Shown here piece by piece: positions 8,604 to 18,359 of a stretch of DNA of 64,000 bases. The position numbers were made by a program, and so were the translations under genes. The stretch spans positions 1,042,001 to 1,106,000 of the forward strand of contig NZ_CP090003.1 of assembly GCF_021390195.1 (NCBI RefSeq). The letters are read 5' to 3'. Within the stretch, counting starts at the first letter, position 1. Each line of letters starts with the position of its first letter. The stretch is from Flagellimonas sp. CMM7 (GTDB lineage Bacteria > Bacteroidota > Bacteroidia > Flavobacteriales > Flavobacteriaceae). Under the pieces are notes generated by a model. That model was not told the DNA's origin. It saw nothing but the letters and a program-made list of their open reading frames with translations, and did not search any database.

Positions 8604-9425
8604 ATGGAAGAGCTTCGGAATTTTGAACAACATATAGAAAGGGCCATTGAATGGTTTTGGGATTTTATGCCCAATCTCATCTTGGCAATTGTTATTCTTT
8701 TAGGCGGGTTATGGATCATACGTTTCATTAATCGTTTGGTTCGCAAATTTTTTGAACGTAAAGATTACGACCTTACTCTAGAGAGCTTTTTACAAAGCTT
8801 TATAAGTATTGCCCTTAAAGTTCTTCTTTTTACGGTAGTTGTGACCCAACTAGGAGTAAAATCATCTTCTCTTGTTGCCATGGTCGGAGCAGCAGGTTTG
8901 GCAATTGGTTTGGCGCTGCAGGGTTCTTTGGCCAATTTTGCGGGAGGCGTATTGATACTTCTTTTTAAACCTTTTAAAGTGGGGGATTTTATTTCTGCTC
9001 AAGGAATAGACGGCAGCGTAAAGCAAATCACCATTTTTAGCACTAAACTGAACACTTTTGGCAATCAAGTCGCGATTATACCAAATGGACAACTTTCCAA
9101 TGGAAGTATTATAAACTACAACATGGAAGATACCCGCCGAGATAAGTTCGATGTAGGAATAGGTTATGGCTCCAATATAAAGCAGGCCAAAGAAATTTTA
9201 TTACAAATTTGCGTAGAACACATAGACATATTAAAAGAACCTGTACCTGAGGTATATGTTGGTGAACTGGGAGATAGCTCGGTAAACCTTACTCTTAGGT
9301 TTTGGGCAAAAAATGACGTTTTTTGGTCTGCGCACTTTCATGTAATTGAAGAAACTAAACTTCGTTTTGACCAGGCCGGAATTGAGATTCCTTTCCCACA
9401 GAGAGTGGTACATGATGTAGATTAA
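8604..9425 (+). CDS. MscS-family small-conductance mechanosensitive channel
   Basis: A 273-residue protein. Three membrane helices occupy about residues 20-110. The pore-lining TM3 is glycine/alanine-rich (MVGAAGLAIGLALQGSLANFAGGVL), followed by the family motif KPFKVGDFI and the beta-domain with the (V/I)IPNGQLSNGSIINY element. The C-terminal alpha/beta domain is complete. MscS channels release solutes during osmotic down-shock. It is probably transcribed with the preceding gene, and it overlaps the stop codon of the convergent tsaB by four bases. Confidence 0.93.
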   Translation: MEELRNFEQHIERAIEWFWDFMPNLILAIVILLGGLWIIRFINRLVRKFFERKDYDLTLESFLQSFISIALKVLLFTVVVTQLGVKSSSLVAMVGAAGLAIGLALQGSLANFAGGVLILLFKPFKVGDFISAQGIDGSVKQITIFSTKLNTFGNQVAIIPNGQLSNGSIINYNMEDTRRDKFDVGIGYGSNIKQAKEILLQICVEHIDILKEPVPEVYVGELGDSSVNLTLRFWAKNDVFWSAHFHVIEETKLRFDQAGIEIPFPQRVVHDVD

Positions 9426-10099
9426 GACTTCTTCTTTACCTGAAGAACAAAGTCTTTAAGATAATAGGGCTCAAAATATGCTACATCTTCAAAAGAGCCT
9501 TCTTGAAATTTTCGGGAGGCAATCTTTCCCATTTCCCTTGCTGATGGTACCACGGAAGTATTAAAGGTAAAGTTGGAGTGTTTCACGATTTCTCTACACT
9601 TTTCCGCCCCGCTGCCAACAATGTAAATCTTAGAATGGGAACCAAACTCTTTAAATGAATCCTCATCAATAACCTCTGCTCTAGTATCACGAACTTCTTG
9701 ATAAACCGAATTGTACACTGAGGAATACACTTCCATCCGTCTTGCATCCAGTACAGGAATAATTACTTCTCCTTCTGATACTTTGATCTGATTGGCCATA
9801 CTCTCTAGAGTAGGAATCGAAATCAAAGGTAAATCCAAAGAAAAACATAGTCCTTTGGCCGCAGAAACTCCTATACGAAGTCCTGTGTAAGAACCCGGAC
9901 CTTTACTGACTGCAATAGCATCTAAATCTGAAAAAGACAAAGAAACCTCTTCCAAGGCTTCTTTTATAAAAAGGTGTAATTGTTCTGAATGTGAGTAGTT
10001 TTCAGCATTATTTTCTTTTAAACAAATAATGTTGTTTCCCTCTGAAATACTGACCGAACAATTGGTCGTTGCTGTTTCTAAATTGAGTATTCTGGCCAT
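9422..10099 (-). CDS. tsaB: tRNA threonylcarbamoyladenosine biosynthesis protein TsaB
   Basis: About 225 residues. The ASKHA-fold start is ARILNLETATTNCSVSI, with the hallmark SKGPGSYTGLRIGVSAAKGL (about residues 65-85) and VLDARRMEVYS. TsaB partners TsaD and TsaE in making t6A37 on ANN-decoding tRNAs. I choose the ATG at 10099; the GTG nine bases upstream overlaps a predicted -7 promoter element (10108-10115). The gene is convergent with mscS (four-base overlap) and lies 16 bases after the tolC stop on the same strand. Confidence 0.93.
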   Translation of the reverse strand: MARILNLETATTNCSVSISEGNNIICLKENNAENYSHSEQLHLFIKEALEEVSLSFSDLDAIAVSKGPGSYTGLRIGVSAAKGLCFSLDLPLISIPTLESMANQIKVSEGEVIIPVLDARRMEVYSSVYNSVYQEVRDTRAEVIDEDSFKEFGSHSKIYIVGSGAEKCREIVKHSNFTFNTSVVPSAREMGKIASRKFQEGSFEDVAYFEPYYLKDFVLQVKKKS

Positions 10100-10107
10100 A
10101 GCGGCCA

Positions 10108-10142
10108 CAAAGATACTAGTTTAAGGAAATTGGAATGCCAAA
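10108..10142 (-). promoter_or_regulatory. predicted tsaB promoter
   Basis: On the minus strand TTTG (10142-10139), a 23-base spacer and TATCTTTG (10115-10108) fit the Bacteroidota -33/-7 pattern. The implied transcription start is only one to three bases before the tsaB ATG, so the mRNA could be leaderless. Confidence 0.45.
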
Positions 10143-11456
10143 GTAGAACTCCAAAATCTTCAATCTAAAAATATAATCGTATTTGGTTCGAATTACAGTT
10201 GCTTCGGCATCGTCCACTCTTGACTGTGCTTGACTAAAATCGAAAGCGTTCATCAATCCAACGTTAAATCGTTCTTTGGCATAATCATAAGCCAATCTTC
10301 TAGCTTCCAATGTTTTAACAGCAGCCTCATGTGCCTTGCTAAAAGTAGTCACATCTACATATGCCTGTTGGATGTTTGTTTCCAAATCCAATTTATCCTG
10401 TTCCAATTGAAGTTTAGCTCTTTCTAAATCGATTTTTGCACGTTTTACACCATTACGTGCATTCCATCCATTAAAGAAGGGTACATTAAGTTGAAATCCA
10501 TAGGAAAGACCATCAAATCTGTATAACTGTTCCGTAAATGGTATAACTGTTAAATCTTGGGCGGAAACCAAGTTTTGATCACTATATCTGGTGTTATAGT
10601 TTATAAAAGCATTCAACGTTGGATAGTAAGCCCCTTTTGCGATTTCAATATCCTTTTCAGCAAGTTCCACATTGGATTTGGAAAACTTAATATCGTTTCT
10701 AAAGCTCAATGCCTTGTCAAAAATTACTTTAGCTGAATTGTTCAAAATATCCGAAGGAGGAATTTCAAAAGACTCATCGGCAATATCAAAATTTTCATAA
10801 TCCGTTATTTGCAACAATTGGGCAAGGTTGATTCTTGAAATCAGCACCAAGCCTTCTCCGTTAACAATTTGCTGTTCTTGAGAAGCTGCTGTGGCCTCAA
10901 TTTCTAAAAGATCGCCTCTTGGGGAAACTCCAGATTCCACCAATTCTTTGGTTCTTTTTAAATCCTGCTCGGTAACGGCATACTGAGCTTCAGAAACTTT
11001 GAGGGCCTCCTTGTTTGATAAAACCTGTAAGTAAGCGTTTGCCACATTAAGACGAATATCATCTTTTAAATCATCTAAACGGTATTGACTTGCAATTGCA
11101 TTCATTTTAGCCCGAGTTAAATTTTTGAAATTTCTAAGGCCATCAAATAAAGTTAATGAAGAAGTCAGGTTACCAGTAAAATTAAGTTGGGTGTTTACTG
11201 GTTCTTGAGAAGTTGGGTTAAAAGACAGACCTAAATTCTCGGTAAGGCGAGCATCTCCATTAAGGTTAGGTATTAAGTTACCTAAAGCGTCCCTTTCCTC
11301 AATTTTAACTGTTTCTAGATCAAGCTGAAACTGTTCAACACTTAAATTGTTGTCAATAGCAAAAGTGACACACTCCTGCAGTGTCCATTTTTTCATTTGT
11401 GCATTGGTGATGAACATAGCACAAATTATCATGAATAATGTGATTTTAAATTTCAT
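10116..11456 (-). CDS. TolC-family outer membrane efflux protein
   Basis: 446 residues from the ATG at 11456, which gives a signal peptide (MKFKITLFMIICAMFITNAQ); a frame extending 35 residues upstream runs into the preceding adaptor gene. Family features are WTLQECVTFAIDNN at the mature N-terminus and two OEP repeats of long coiled-coil helices (for example NVANAYLQVLSNKEALKVSEAQ and DLETNIQQAYVDVTTFSK). It would be the outer-membrane channel of the upstream MacAB-like system. It is the last gene of the long leftward operon. Confidence 0.92.
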   Translation of the reverse strand: MKFKITLFMIICAMFITNAQMKKWTLQECVTFAIDNNLSVEQFQLDLETVKIEERDALGNLIPNLNGDARLTENLGLSFNPTSQEPVNTQLNFTGNLTSSLTLFDGLRNFKNLTRAKMNAIASQYRLDDLKDDIRLNVANAYLQVLSNKEALKVSEAQYAVTEQDLKRTKELVESGVSPRGDLLEIEATAASQEQQIVNGEGLVLISRINLAQLLQITDYENFDIADESFEIPPSDILNNSAKVIFDKALSFRNDIKFSKSNVELAEKDIEIAKGAYYPTLNAFINYNTRYSDQNLVSAQDLTVIPFTEQLYRFDGLSYGFQLNVPFFNGWNARNGVKRAKIDLERAKLQLEQDKLDLETNIQQAYVDVTTFSKAHEAAVKTLEARRLAYDYAKERFNVGLMNAFDFSQAQSRVDDAEATVIRTKYDYIFRLKILEFYFGIPISLN

Positions 11457-11496
11457 TCGTCTTTTGATTTTTTGATTGATATAATTGGTTGGTTCA

Positions 11497-12609
11497 TTAA
11501 TCATCAGTGTCATCCTTCTTCTCCAGTTTGTTCCATACTTTAACTTTAGCACTTTCTTCAAGTCCTGAAACCACTTCTACATCTATACCATCACTGACAC
11601 CCAATTCCAATTCTTTGCGCTCAAATTCATTTTCACCTGTTTCAATTTCAACAAACGGCTTTTCAGTTTCTTTATCAAATTGCAACAGAGCTTCTTTAAG
11701 CGTTAGAACATCCTTTTTTTCCTCTAATACAATTGATGCATTGGCACTATATCCGGCTCTGACATATATGCTATCGTTAACTACTAAATCACCTTCAATT
11801 TTAAACTGTACAGCACCTTCTGTCTCTACTCCTTTTGGAGCAATGAATTTGAGTTTGGCATTAAACTTGTTTTTTTCCAACGCTCCCAGACTAATCTCCA
11901 AAGGCATTCCAATATTCAACTTGCCAACTTCTGCTTCATCAACTTCACCTTCAAAAATCATTTTGGACATATCGGCTATAGTGGCAATTGTAGTACCATC
12001 ATTGAAGTTGTTACTTTGAATTACCTGATCTCCTTCTTTAACCGGAATTTCCAAAATTGTACCGGAAACCGTTGCTCTAATATTGGTATTGGCACTTGAG
12101 GAGCCGCCCGCTGAACCTTTACGGATGATTTGATAATCCGCACGGGCATTCTTTAGTTCTTGTTGGGCCTGATCAAAAGTCAACTGCTGGGTATTAAAAT
12201 CTTGGCTGGCTATAACACCTTTATCAAACAATGCCTTATTTCTGTTATACTCAATCTTTGCGTTGTTCAATGCCAACTCCGCGTTACGAACACGACCCGC
12301 TGCTTGGTTTAATGATTGTTCATTGGGTACAACTTTGATGGATGCAATCAAATCTCCAGCTTTGACCTCAACACCTTCTTCCAGATATATGTTATCTATA
12401 ATTCCAGAAATTTGTGGCTTAATATTGATTTCATCTTCTGGAATTACTTTACCCGTTACTATTACTTTGTTTACAATGTCCTTTTTTTCTAAAGACTCTG
12501 TTTTATACAATTGGGCTGGAGTACTGTTTTGTTTTAGGAAATATACTACTGCATATAAAATTCCAAGAGTCAGGACTCCTATTATACCGTACTTTACATA
12601 CTTGTTCAT
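11497..12609 (-). CDS. MacA-like periplasmic adaptor (HlyD/RND MFP family), copy 2
   Basis: A 370-residue protein. An N-terminal membrane anchor (residues 5-25) is followed by the barrel-sandwich half-motif INIKPQISGIIDNIYLEEGVEVKAGDLIA, an alpha-hairpin (about 95-165), the second half-motif IRATVSGTILEIPVKEGDQVI, and beta-barrel and membrane-proximal domains. It has exactly the same length as the adaptor at 15924-17036 and is highly similar along its whole length, for example EGTTIA(T/A)IAD and KEAL(L/V)QFD. It would bridge the permeases to TolC. It is followed 40 bases later by tolC and preceded by two permease genes. Confidence 0.92.
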   Translation of the reverse strand: MNKYVKYGIIGVLTLGILYAVVYFLKQNSTPAQLYKTESLEKKDIVNKVIVTGKVIPEDEINIKPQISGIIDNIYLEEGVEVKAGDLIASIKVVPNEQSLNQAAGRVRNAELALNNAKIEYNRNKALFDKGVIASQDFNTQQLTFDQAQQELKNARADYQIIRKGSAGGSSSANTNIRATVSGTILEIPVKEGDQVIQSNNFNDGTTIATIADMSKMIFEGEVDEAEVGKLNIGMPLEISLGALEKNKFNAKLKFIAPKGVETEGAVQFKIEGDLVVNDSIYVRAGYSANASIVLEEKKDVLTLKEALLQFDKETEKPFVEIETGENEFERKELELGVSDGIDVEVVSGLEESAKVKVWNKLEKKDDTDD

Positions 12610-12643
12610 TATAGCTTATTTGATTGTTATCTAATTATTTTGG

Positions 12644-13900
12644 TTATTCTTCTCGTAATGCTTCTATGGGTCTAACTTTTACCGCTTTATTTGCCGGAAT
12701 CAATCCTATTAATACGCTAAGACTCACCATCAACAGGAATGAGATTCCAAATTGTGGTATGCTTACCATAGGGTTAACAAATGGAAAATCTTCACCACTG
12801 CCCCATAAAGAGTTTAAAATTGCCAGTATGCCTACTGAAATAGCAAATCCTATTAGTCCTGCAAAAGCTGTTAAAACAATAGCTTCTACTACAATTTGAC
12901 GCTTTACGGTCCTTGGAGTAGCCCCCAATGCTCTTCGCACCCCAATTTCCTTGGTGCGTTCCTTCACTGTAATCAATAGAATATTGCTAATGGCAATAAC
13001 ACCAGCCAATAAGGTGAATATGCCCACAAAGAAGGAAAATCCTTTGAGTACTCCGGTAAATGCTGAGATGTTGTTAAAGATTTCAGACATATCAAAACTG
13101 CCTATAGCCCTTTCATCATCTGGGTGTATATCGTATTTTGTCTTTAGTATTTTCTTTATTTTATTTTCCACCACAGGAACTTTTGTATTTGGTTCCACTG
13201 AAATGGCCATCCAGCCCATGCGGTCTCCTGTATTAAATGCTTTTTGAAAAGTGGTAAAAGGAATGAAAACCGCATTTTCGCCATCAATATTTATGTTGTT
13301 GTTTGGCTTGTAAACTCCTACCACAGAAAAGAATACGCCATTGATTCGGATATCAGCACCTACGGCATTTTCACCTTTATCAAACAGTAATTTATAGGTT
13401 TCCTCTCCTATTACGCATATTTTTTTGGAATCAGCGATATCGGTTTTGTTCAAAAACCTGCCCTCAACCAATTTCTTTTTGGTAATGTTATCTATTTCAG
13501 GATAATCTCCATAGACCGATGAGCCACTCGTTCTGCCTTCCCTATAAACAGTTACCGTTGCTCTATGACTTCCCAGCTCTATTCTGGGGGCCAATACTTC
13601 AATCTCTGGTATTTGTTTTTTCAGAATTTCGGCATCTTCAATCTTATAGCGTATTCTTCTACCCCTTTCAAAACCTTTATAGGGTTCAGAAGTAGATTGT
13701 CCCCAAACAAATAAGCTATTTGAAGCAGTACCTGCAAAAACCTTATCAAAACCGTTGCTCATTCCATTAGCGGAGCCCAGTAGTAGTATCAAAATAATCA
13801 TAGCGAAGATGACCCCCAACATGGTCAAAAATGTGCGAAACATATTCTTTCCCAACGTGTGGAAAATTTCTATCCATAAATCTTTATCAAACAACCACAT
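12644..13900 (-). CDS. MacB-type ABC transporter permease, type B copy 2
   Basis: A 418-residue protein. One N-terminal membrane helix (RTFLTMLGVIFAMIILILLLG) precedes a large periplasmic MacB_PCD domain (about 50-270) and a C-terminal FtsX domain with three helices. The cytoplasmic coupling motif VKERTKEIGVRRALGATP is present, and the family ending is IGLIPANKAVKVRPIEALREE. Unlike E. coli MacB it has no fused ATPase. It starts two bases after the stop of the companion permease, so a heterodimer is likely. The closest relative in the window is the permease at 17073-18332. Confidence 0.92.
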   Translation of the reverse strand: MWLFDKDLWIEIFHTLGKNMFRTFLTMLGVIFAMIILILLLGSANGMSNGFDKVFAGTASNSLFVWGQSTSEPYKGFERGRRIRYKIEDAEILKKQIPEIEVLAPRIELGSHRATVTVYREGRTSGSSVYGDYPEIDNITKKKLVEGRFLNKTDIADSKKICVIGEETYKLLFDKGENAVGADIRINGVFFSVVGVYKPNNNINIDGENAVFIPFTTFQKAFNTGDRMGWMAISVEPNTKVPVVENKIKKILKTKYDIHPDDERAIGSFDMSEIFNNISAFTGVLKGFSFFVGIFTLLAGVIAISNILLITVKERTKEIGVRRALGATPRTVKRQIVVEAIVLTAFAGLIGFAISVGILAILNSLWGSGEDFPFVNPMVSIPQFGISFLLMVSLSVLIGLIPANKAVKVRPIEALREE

Positions 13901-13902
13901 AA

Positions 13903-15132
13903 TTACTTATCGCTTAATGCTACAATTGGTTTAACATTCGCTGCCTTAATTGCCGGTATTAAACCTGCTAAAACTCCTGCCACAATTAAAATAATTGTCG
14001 CTGTAATAACCGTAGACAAACTAACCGAAGGATTACTAAATGCCGGAGTATTTATATTTGGCCCAATAAGAGACAGTATTATCCATGCAAAAATTAAACC
14101 TATAAAGCCAGATAGTGCAGTAATAAATGTTGATTCCAAAAGCACTAAATTGATTATCTGTTTTGGCATGGCTCCCAAAGCTTTTCTAACCCCTATTTCC
14201 TTTGTTCTTTCTTTTATGGTAAAAACCATGATATTACCAATTCCCACTATTCCCGCTATCAATATTAAAAAGCCAACGCCAATACTAATGGTGCTCAACA
14301 CTGTCGAAAAACTGCTAATGTTATCAAAGGCTTCTGCATAATTCCAAACATTAATCCCGGCTTGATCCTCTGGAGAAATCTTGTGCCTTCTCTTCATGAT
14401 ATCCTCCAAGCGTCCAGAAAACTCTAGTGCCTTGGTCAAATCATATGAAGGGTTATAGGTGAGGGCTATAGCACTAATATTATTAGTGTTTCCGTAAATT
14501 CTCTGAAAAGTGCCGATAGGAGCATATATTCTTCTTTCAGCATTATCATCCCCTTCGTCTATAAAAACCCCAATAATCCTAAAGAGCGATCCATTAAATT
14601 CGACAAACTTTCCGACCGGATCTTCTTTTTTAAATAAATCTTCTACCACCTTTCTACCAATAACAGCTACCTTCGACTTGTTTGTAAGATCTGCTTCATT
14701 AAAATATCTCCCACTAGTTACTATGGTTTTTTCAATCATCTGAAACTCCGGGTGCACTGCCTGTATTGGATATGACCCTGTTTCACTTTTATATCTGGCA
14801 GATGTATTGCTATAGTATCTAGCGCTTAAGTATTCAATATCATCAGGAAAACTTCGTCTAATGTATTCAACATCGTCATTCTTAAACTGGATACGACGAC
14901 CAGCTTCAAATCCTGCATATGCCTTAGCTGTAGTTCCAGGTCTAATAAAAATTGAATTGGTCGCATCGTCATTAAACTGATTGGTGAAACCGTTTTGCAT
15001 ACCATTAACAGATGCCAACAGCATAACAAGAATAAAGATTGCCCAACCCACGGAAAAGCCCGTCAAGAAAGTCCTAAGTTTATTATTCTTAAGTGTATGA
15101 AATATCTCTTGCCAAATATCCCTATCAAACAT
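13903..15132 (-). CDS. MacB-type ABC transporter permease, type A copy 2
   Basis: A 409-residue protein with the same architecture: N-terminal helix (RTFLTGFSVGWAIFILVMLLA), periplasmic domain, and FtsX domain with VFTIKERTKEIGVRKALGA and the ending AGLIPAIKAANVKPIVALSDK. Its start MFDRDIWQEIFHTLKNNK closely matches MFDIERWQEIFDTIRKNK of the permease at 18360-19604, identifying it as the second copy of type A. The gene overlaps the end of the ATPase gene by eight bases, which supports translational coupling and assembly with that ATPase. Confidence 0.92.
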   Translation of the reverse strand: MFDRDIWQEIFHTLKNNKLRTFLTGFSVGWAIFILVMLLASVNGMQNGFTNQFNDDATNSIFIRPGTTAKAYAGFEAGRRIQFKNDDVEYIRRSFPDDIEYLSARYYSNTSARYKSETGSYPIQAVHPEFQMIEKTIVTSGRYFNEADLTNKSKVAVIGRKVVEDLFKKEDPVGKFVEFNGSLFRIIGVFIDEGDDNAERRIYAPIGTFQRIYGNTNNISAIALTYNPSYDLTKALEFSGRLEDIMKRRHKISPEDQAGINVWNYAEAFDNISSFSTVLSTISIGVGFLILIAGIVGIGNIMVFTIKERTKEIGVRKALGAMPKQIINLVLLESTFITALSGFIGLIFAWIILSLIGPNINTPAFSNPSVSLSTVITATIILIVAGVLAGLIPAIKAANVKPIVALSDK

Positions 15133-15826
15133 ATTGTTCTGCCCTAACTTGTTCTATCTTTTTATCTTCTACTATAACGCCATCTTTAAGGTGTACAATC
15201 CTTTTGCACATATGAGCTATATCTTCTTCGTGGGTAACTACCAGAATAGTGTTTCCGTCATCATTGATTTTCTGAATCAAATCCATAACTTCATATGAGG
15301 TTTTACTATCCAAAGCACCTGTTGGCTCATCTGCTAAAAGTACTTTAGGTTCTGCGGCCATAGCACGTGCAATTGCTACACGTTGTTTTTGACCACCGGA
15401 CAGCTCGCTTGGTAAATGTGTTGCCCACTCTTTTAACCCAACCCTGTCCAAATAATTCAATGCTTTCTCTTGGCGCTCTTTTCTTGCCACTTTTTGATAA
15501 TATAAGGGTAGCGCTACATTCTCAACAGCAGATTTATAGTTAATCAGGTTGAACGATTGAAAGACAAAACCCAAAAATTTGTTTCGGTACTGAGCAGCCT
15601 TTGTCTCGGTCAAGTCTTTGATGGGCACCCCATCTAAAATGTACTCACCACTATCCGCACCATCCAACATACCCAAAATGTTAAGTAAGGTGGACTTTCC
15701 CGACCCTGAAGACCCCATAATGGCTATTAGCTCTCCTGCTTCTGCTGTAAAATTTATTCCCTTTAAAACATGAAGGGAATTGCTTCCCATTTTATAGGAC
15801 TTGTGAAGATCTTTGATTTCTATCAT
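15125..15826 (-). CDS. ABC transporter ATP-binding protein (MacB/LolD class)
   Basis: A 233-residue protein. Walker A is GSSGSGKSTLLN (about residue 39), the Q-loop region is FVFQSFNLI, the signature is LSGGQKQRVAIARA, and Walker B is VLLADEPTGALDS. The H-loop is VVTHE. It belongs to the class that powers mechanotransmission by MacB/LolCDE-type permeases. It is the only ATPase gene among four permeases in this operon, so it may energise both permease pairs, or the upstream pair may borrow an ATPase from elsewhere. It overlaps the next permease by eight bases, and 97 non-coding bases separate it from the upstream adaptor. Confidence 0.94.
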   Translation of the reverse strand: MIEIKDLHKSYKMGSNSLHVLKGINFTAEAGELIAIMGSSGSGKSTLLNILGMLDGADSGEYILDGVPIKDLTETKAAQYRNKFLGFVFQSFNLINYKSAVENVALPLYYQKVARKERQEKALNYLDRVGLKEWATHLPSELSGGQKQRVAIARAMAAEPKVLLADEPTGALDSKTSYEVMDLIQKINDDGNTILVVTHEEDIAHMCKRIVHLKDGVIVEDKKIEQVRAEQYV

Positions 15827-15923
15827 GATTGGTGATGTTAGCTATCCGGCATATTAACTCCTGTAATAAGACTTACAAGTTGTTAAAATGTTACAAGATT
15901 ATTTGAAATTTTATGTTAAATGA

Positions 15924-17036
15924 TTAATTGGCGTTTTCTTCCTCTTCGATTGCATTCCAGACTTTAATCCTATCATCTGCATTGAGTCCGGATTTTACTT
16001 CAACAAAAATACCATCGCTTATCCCCAACTCTATATCCTTACGCTCAAATTTTTGTTCTGAAGTTTCAATTTCAACAAAGGGTTCCTTGGTTTCACCATC
16101 AAATTGTACTAGGGCCTCTTTTAGAGCCAAAACGCTGTCGGCACGAGCCAAAATAATGGAAGCATTGGCACTTAGGCCTGCCCGTATGAACACAGTATCC
16201 TGTTTCTTCAATGTTCCTTTGATTTCAAATTGTATGGCGCCATTTTCTTCTTTTCCTTTTGGCGCTATATAATCCAATACCGCGTTAAAAACCTGGTCCT
16301 CAATAGCTCCAACCGTAATTTCCAATGGCAAATCCTCTTTGATCTTCCCTACTTCGGACTCATCAACTTTGCCCTCAAAAATCATTTTTTCTACATCTGC
16401 AATGGCAGCAATGGTAGTTCCTTCATTAAAGTTATTGCTTTCAATCACCTGATTGCCCACCTCAACAGGAACTTCCAGAACCATACCGCTTACGGTAGCT
16501 TTGATCAATGTGTTGGCAGCATTTCCAAAACCTCTTGTGGTTCCAGTATTTACAATATCAAAACGTTTGTTCGCCGCTCCGTAAGACTGTTTTGCCTGAT
16601 CATACGTAACCTGGGCACGTTCCAAATCGGCTTTAGAAATTACCCCTTTGTTGAAAAGCGTTAACTGGCGCTCATAGTTCCTTTTTTGATCATCTAAATT
16701 AATTTTAGCCTCGTCAATGTTGTTTCTTGCATCATTCAGTGCATTTAGATTGGGCACAACCTTTATCTTGGCCAATAAATCACCAGATTTTACATAGTCT
16801 CCACCTTCCACATATATTTCTTCTATAACTCCAGAAATGTTCGGCTTAATCAACACTTCTTCCAAAGGAAGTATGCTTCCGGTTGCAATTGCCTTTTTAA
16901 CAATGTTCTGTTTAGAAAGCTTTTCTATCTCGTATACCACTGGATTTTCAGCGTTCTTTTGATACAAATAATACATTGAGCCACCGAAAACTATCACGAT
17001 GAGCAACAGGATGATAATGGTTACTGACTTTTTCAT
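15924..17036 (-). CDS. MacA-like periplasmic adaptor, copy 1
   Basis: A 370-residue paralogue of the adaptor at 11497-12609. It has an N-terminal anchor helix (VTIIILLLIVIVFGGSMYYLY) and the lipoyl-like half-motifs VLIKPNISGVIEEIYVEGGDYVKSGDLL and IKATVSGMVLEVPVEVGNQVI either side of a coiled-coil hairpin. The C-terminal ends differ mainly in the last ten residues. It follows the permeases at 17073 and 18360 by 36 bases and precedes the ATPase. No TolC-type gene follows it directly, so it probably shares the TolC at the operon end. Confidence 0.92.
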   Translation of the reverse strand: MKKSVTIIILLLIVIVFGGSMYYLYQKNAENPVVYEIEKLSKQNIVKKAIATGSILPLEEVLIKPNISGVIEEIYVEGGDYVKSGDLLAKIKVVPNLNALNDARNNIDEAKINLDDQKRNYERQLTLFNKGVISKADLERAQVTYDQAKQSYGAANKRFDIVNTGTTRGFGNAANTLIKATVSGMVLEVPVEVGNQVIESNNFNEGTTIAAIADVEKMIFEGKVDESEVGKIKEDLPLEITVGAIEDQVFNAVLDYIAPKGKEENGAIQFEIKGTLKKQDTVFIRAGLSANASIILARADSVLALKEALVQFDGETKEPFVEIETSEQKFERKDIELGISDGIFVEVKSGLNADDRIKVWNAIEEEENAN

Positions 17037-17072
17037 TTTACTTGATATAGTTATTTTGATTGATTTTATTTT

Positions 17073-18332
17073 TTATTCTGTTCTTAACGCCTCAATGGGC
17101 CGCACGCGAATTGCACTTTGGGCAGGTATGAATCCTGCCAATAATCCTGAAATCATTAATATCATAAGGGCACCACTTACAACTCCCACACTTACGCTTG
17201 GATTAACAAACATGTCCACAGGACCTACACTATCCAACAAGGAGTTAATTCCATATATGACCAGAGCGCCAAAAATAATTCCGATCATTCCAGAAATAAT
17301 AGTTAAGAAAATGGACTCCATTAATATTTGCTTTTTAATGGATACCGGCGCCTCACCTAAAGCTCTGCGTATCCCTATTTCCTTTGTTCTTTCTTTTACT
17401 ACTATCAGCATAATGTTGCTCACCCCAATAATACCGGAAAGCAGCACCATTATACCAACAAGATATGCTATGGCCTTTAGGCCAAAAAACAAGCTTTCTA
17501 CCCGATTAAACTCTTCGTACAAGTCAAAGTATCCTATTGCCCGGTTATCTTCAGGGTGCACTTTATGCCTTTCGCGCATTACATTAACAATGCTTTCCTT
17601 GAGTTGAGAAATTGAGCTCCCATCATGGGCAGTTATAGCCATCCAACCTACATCTTCACCTCTATTAAAAGCTTGTGAAAAAGAAGTGAACGGGACAAAA
17701 ATTTCTTTTTGAGCTTCTTCTCCATCACCATCATTACTATTCTTTTTATACGTTCCAATGACCATAAAATTTACTCCTTGAATCTTTATGTAAGTCCCTA
17801 GAACCTCTTCTCCTTTTTCATAAAGCTCCGACTTAACTCCTTGCCCAATAATTGCTACTTTTCTTTTTTGTTGGATATCATTATGGTTTAAAAAACGCCC
17901 TGAAGTAACTGTCATAGGGTCTTGGTTAATAATTTCTGGATAATCTCCATAAACATTATAAGCACCAACCCGTATTCCCCTAATTACATTCCCACCACCT
18001 CTAAAGCCTCCCAATTGGTTCCTGGGCGAGATAAATTTTAGATTGGGTACATTATCTTCAATCGCTTGGACATCACCCACTTTAAACTCAAAACTTCTTC
18101 CTTTTGGCAGCCCTTCATATGCTTTTGTAGTACTTCTGGTCCACATGAACATGGTATTTGTTGCAATGTCTCCAAAATCTTTTCGTATTCCGTTTTCAAA
18201 ACCTTTTCCAGCAGCCAACAATACTATTAAGATGAAAATTCCCCAACAAACGCCAAAAGCGGTCAGTATTGTTCTACCAACATTACTGGTAAGAACCTCC
18301 AAAATTTCTCTCCATCTGTCTCTATTGAACAT
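17073..18332 (-). CDS. MacB-type ABC transporter permease, type B copy 1
   Basis: A 419-residue protein. It has an N-terminal helix (RTILTAFGVCWGIFILIVLLAAGKG), a periplasmic domain with GDYPEIINQDPMTVTSGRFLN, and a C-terminal FtsX domain with VVKERTKEIGIRRALGEAP and the ending AGFIPAQSAIRVRPIEALRTE. The GDYPEI segment and the RPIEALR ending are shared with the permease at 12644-13900, marking the two as type B. It lies 27 bases after its type A partner. Confidence 0.92.
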   Translation of the reverse strand: MFNRDRWREILEVLTSNVGRTILTAFGVCWGIFILIVLLAAGKGFENGIRKDFGDIATNTMFMWTRSTTKAYEGLPKGRSFEFKVGDVQAIEDNVPNLKFISPRNQLGGFRGGGNVIRGIRVGAYNVYGDYPEIINQDPMTVTSGRFLNHNDIQQKRKVAIIGQGVKSELYEKGEEVLGTYIKIQGVNFMVIGTYKKNSNDGDGEEAQKEIFVPFTSFSQAFNRGEDVGWMAITAHDGSSISQLKESIVNVMRERHKVHPEDNRAIGYFDLYEEFNRVESLFFGLKAIAYLVGIMVLLSGIIGVSNIMLIVVKERTKEIGIRRALGEAPVSIKKQILMESIFLTIISGMIGIIFGALVIYGINSLLDSVGPVDMFVNPSVSVGVVSGALMILMISGLLAGFIPAQSAIRVRPIEALRTE

Positions 18333-18359
18333 TGCTCTTATTTATTTCGAAAGAATATT

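Noticed and set aside
11507..12019. 170-codon open frame on the plus strand inside the adaptor gene
   Set aside because: It is antisense to a full-length adaptor with complete family motifs. Its product is a low-complexity Ser/Leu-rich chain, as expected from the reverse frame.
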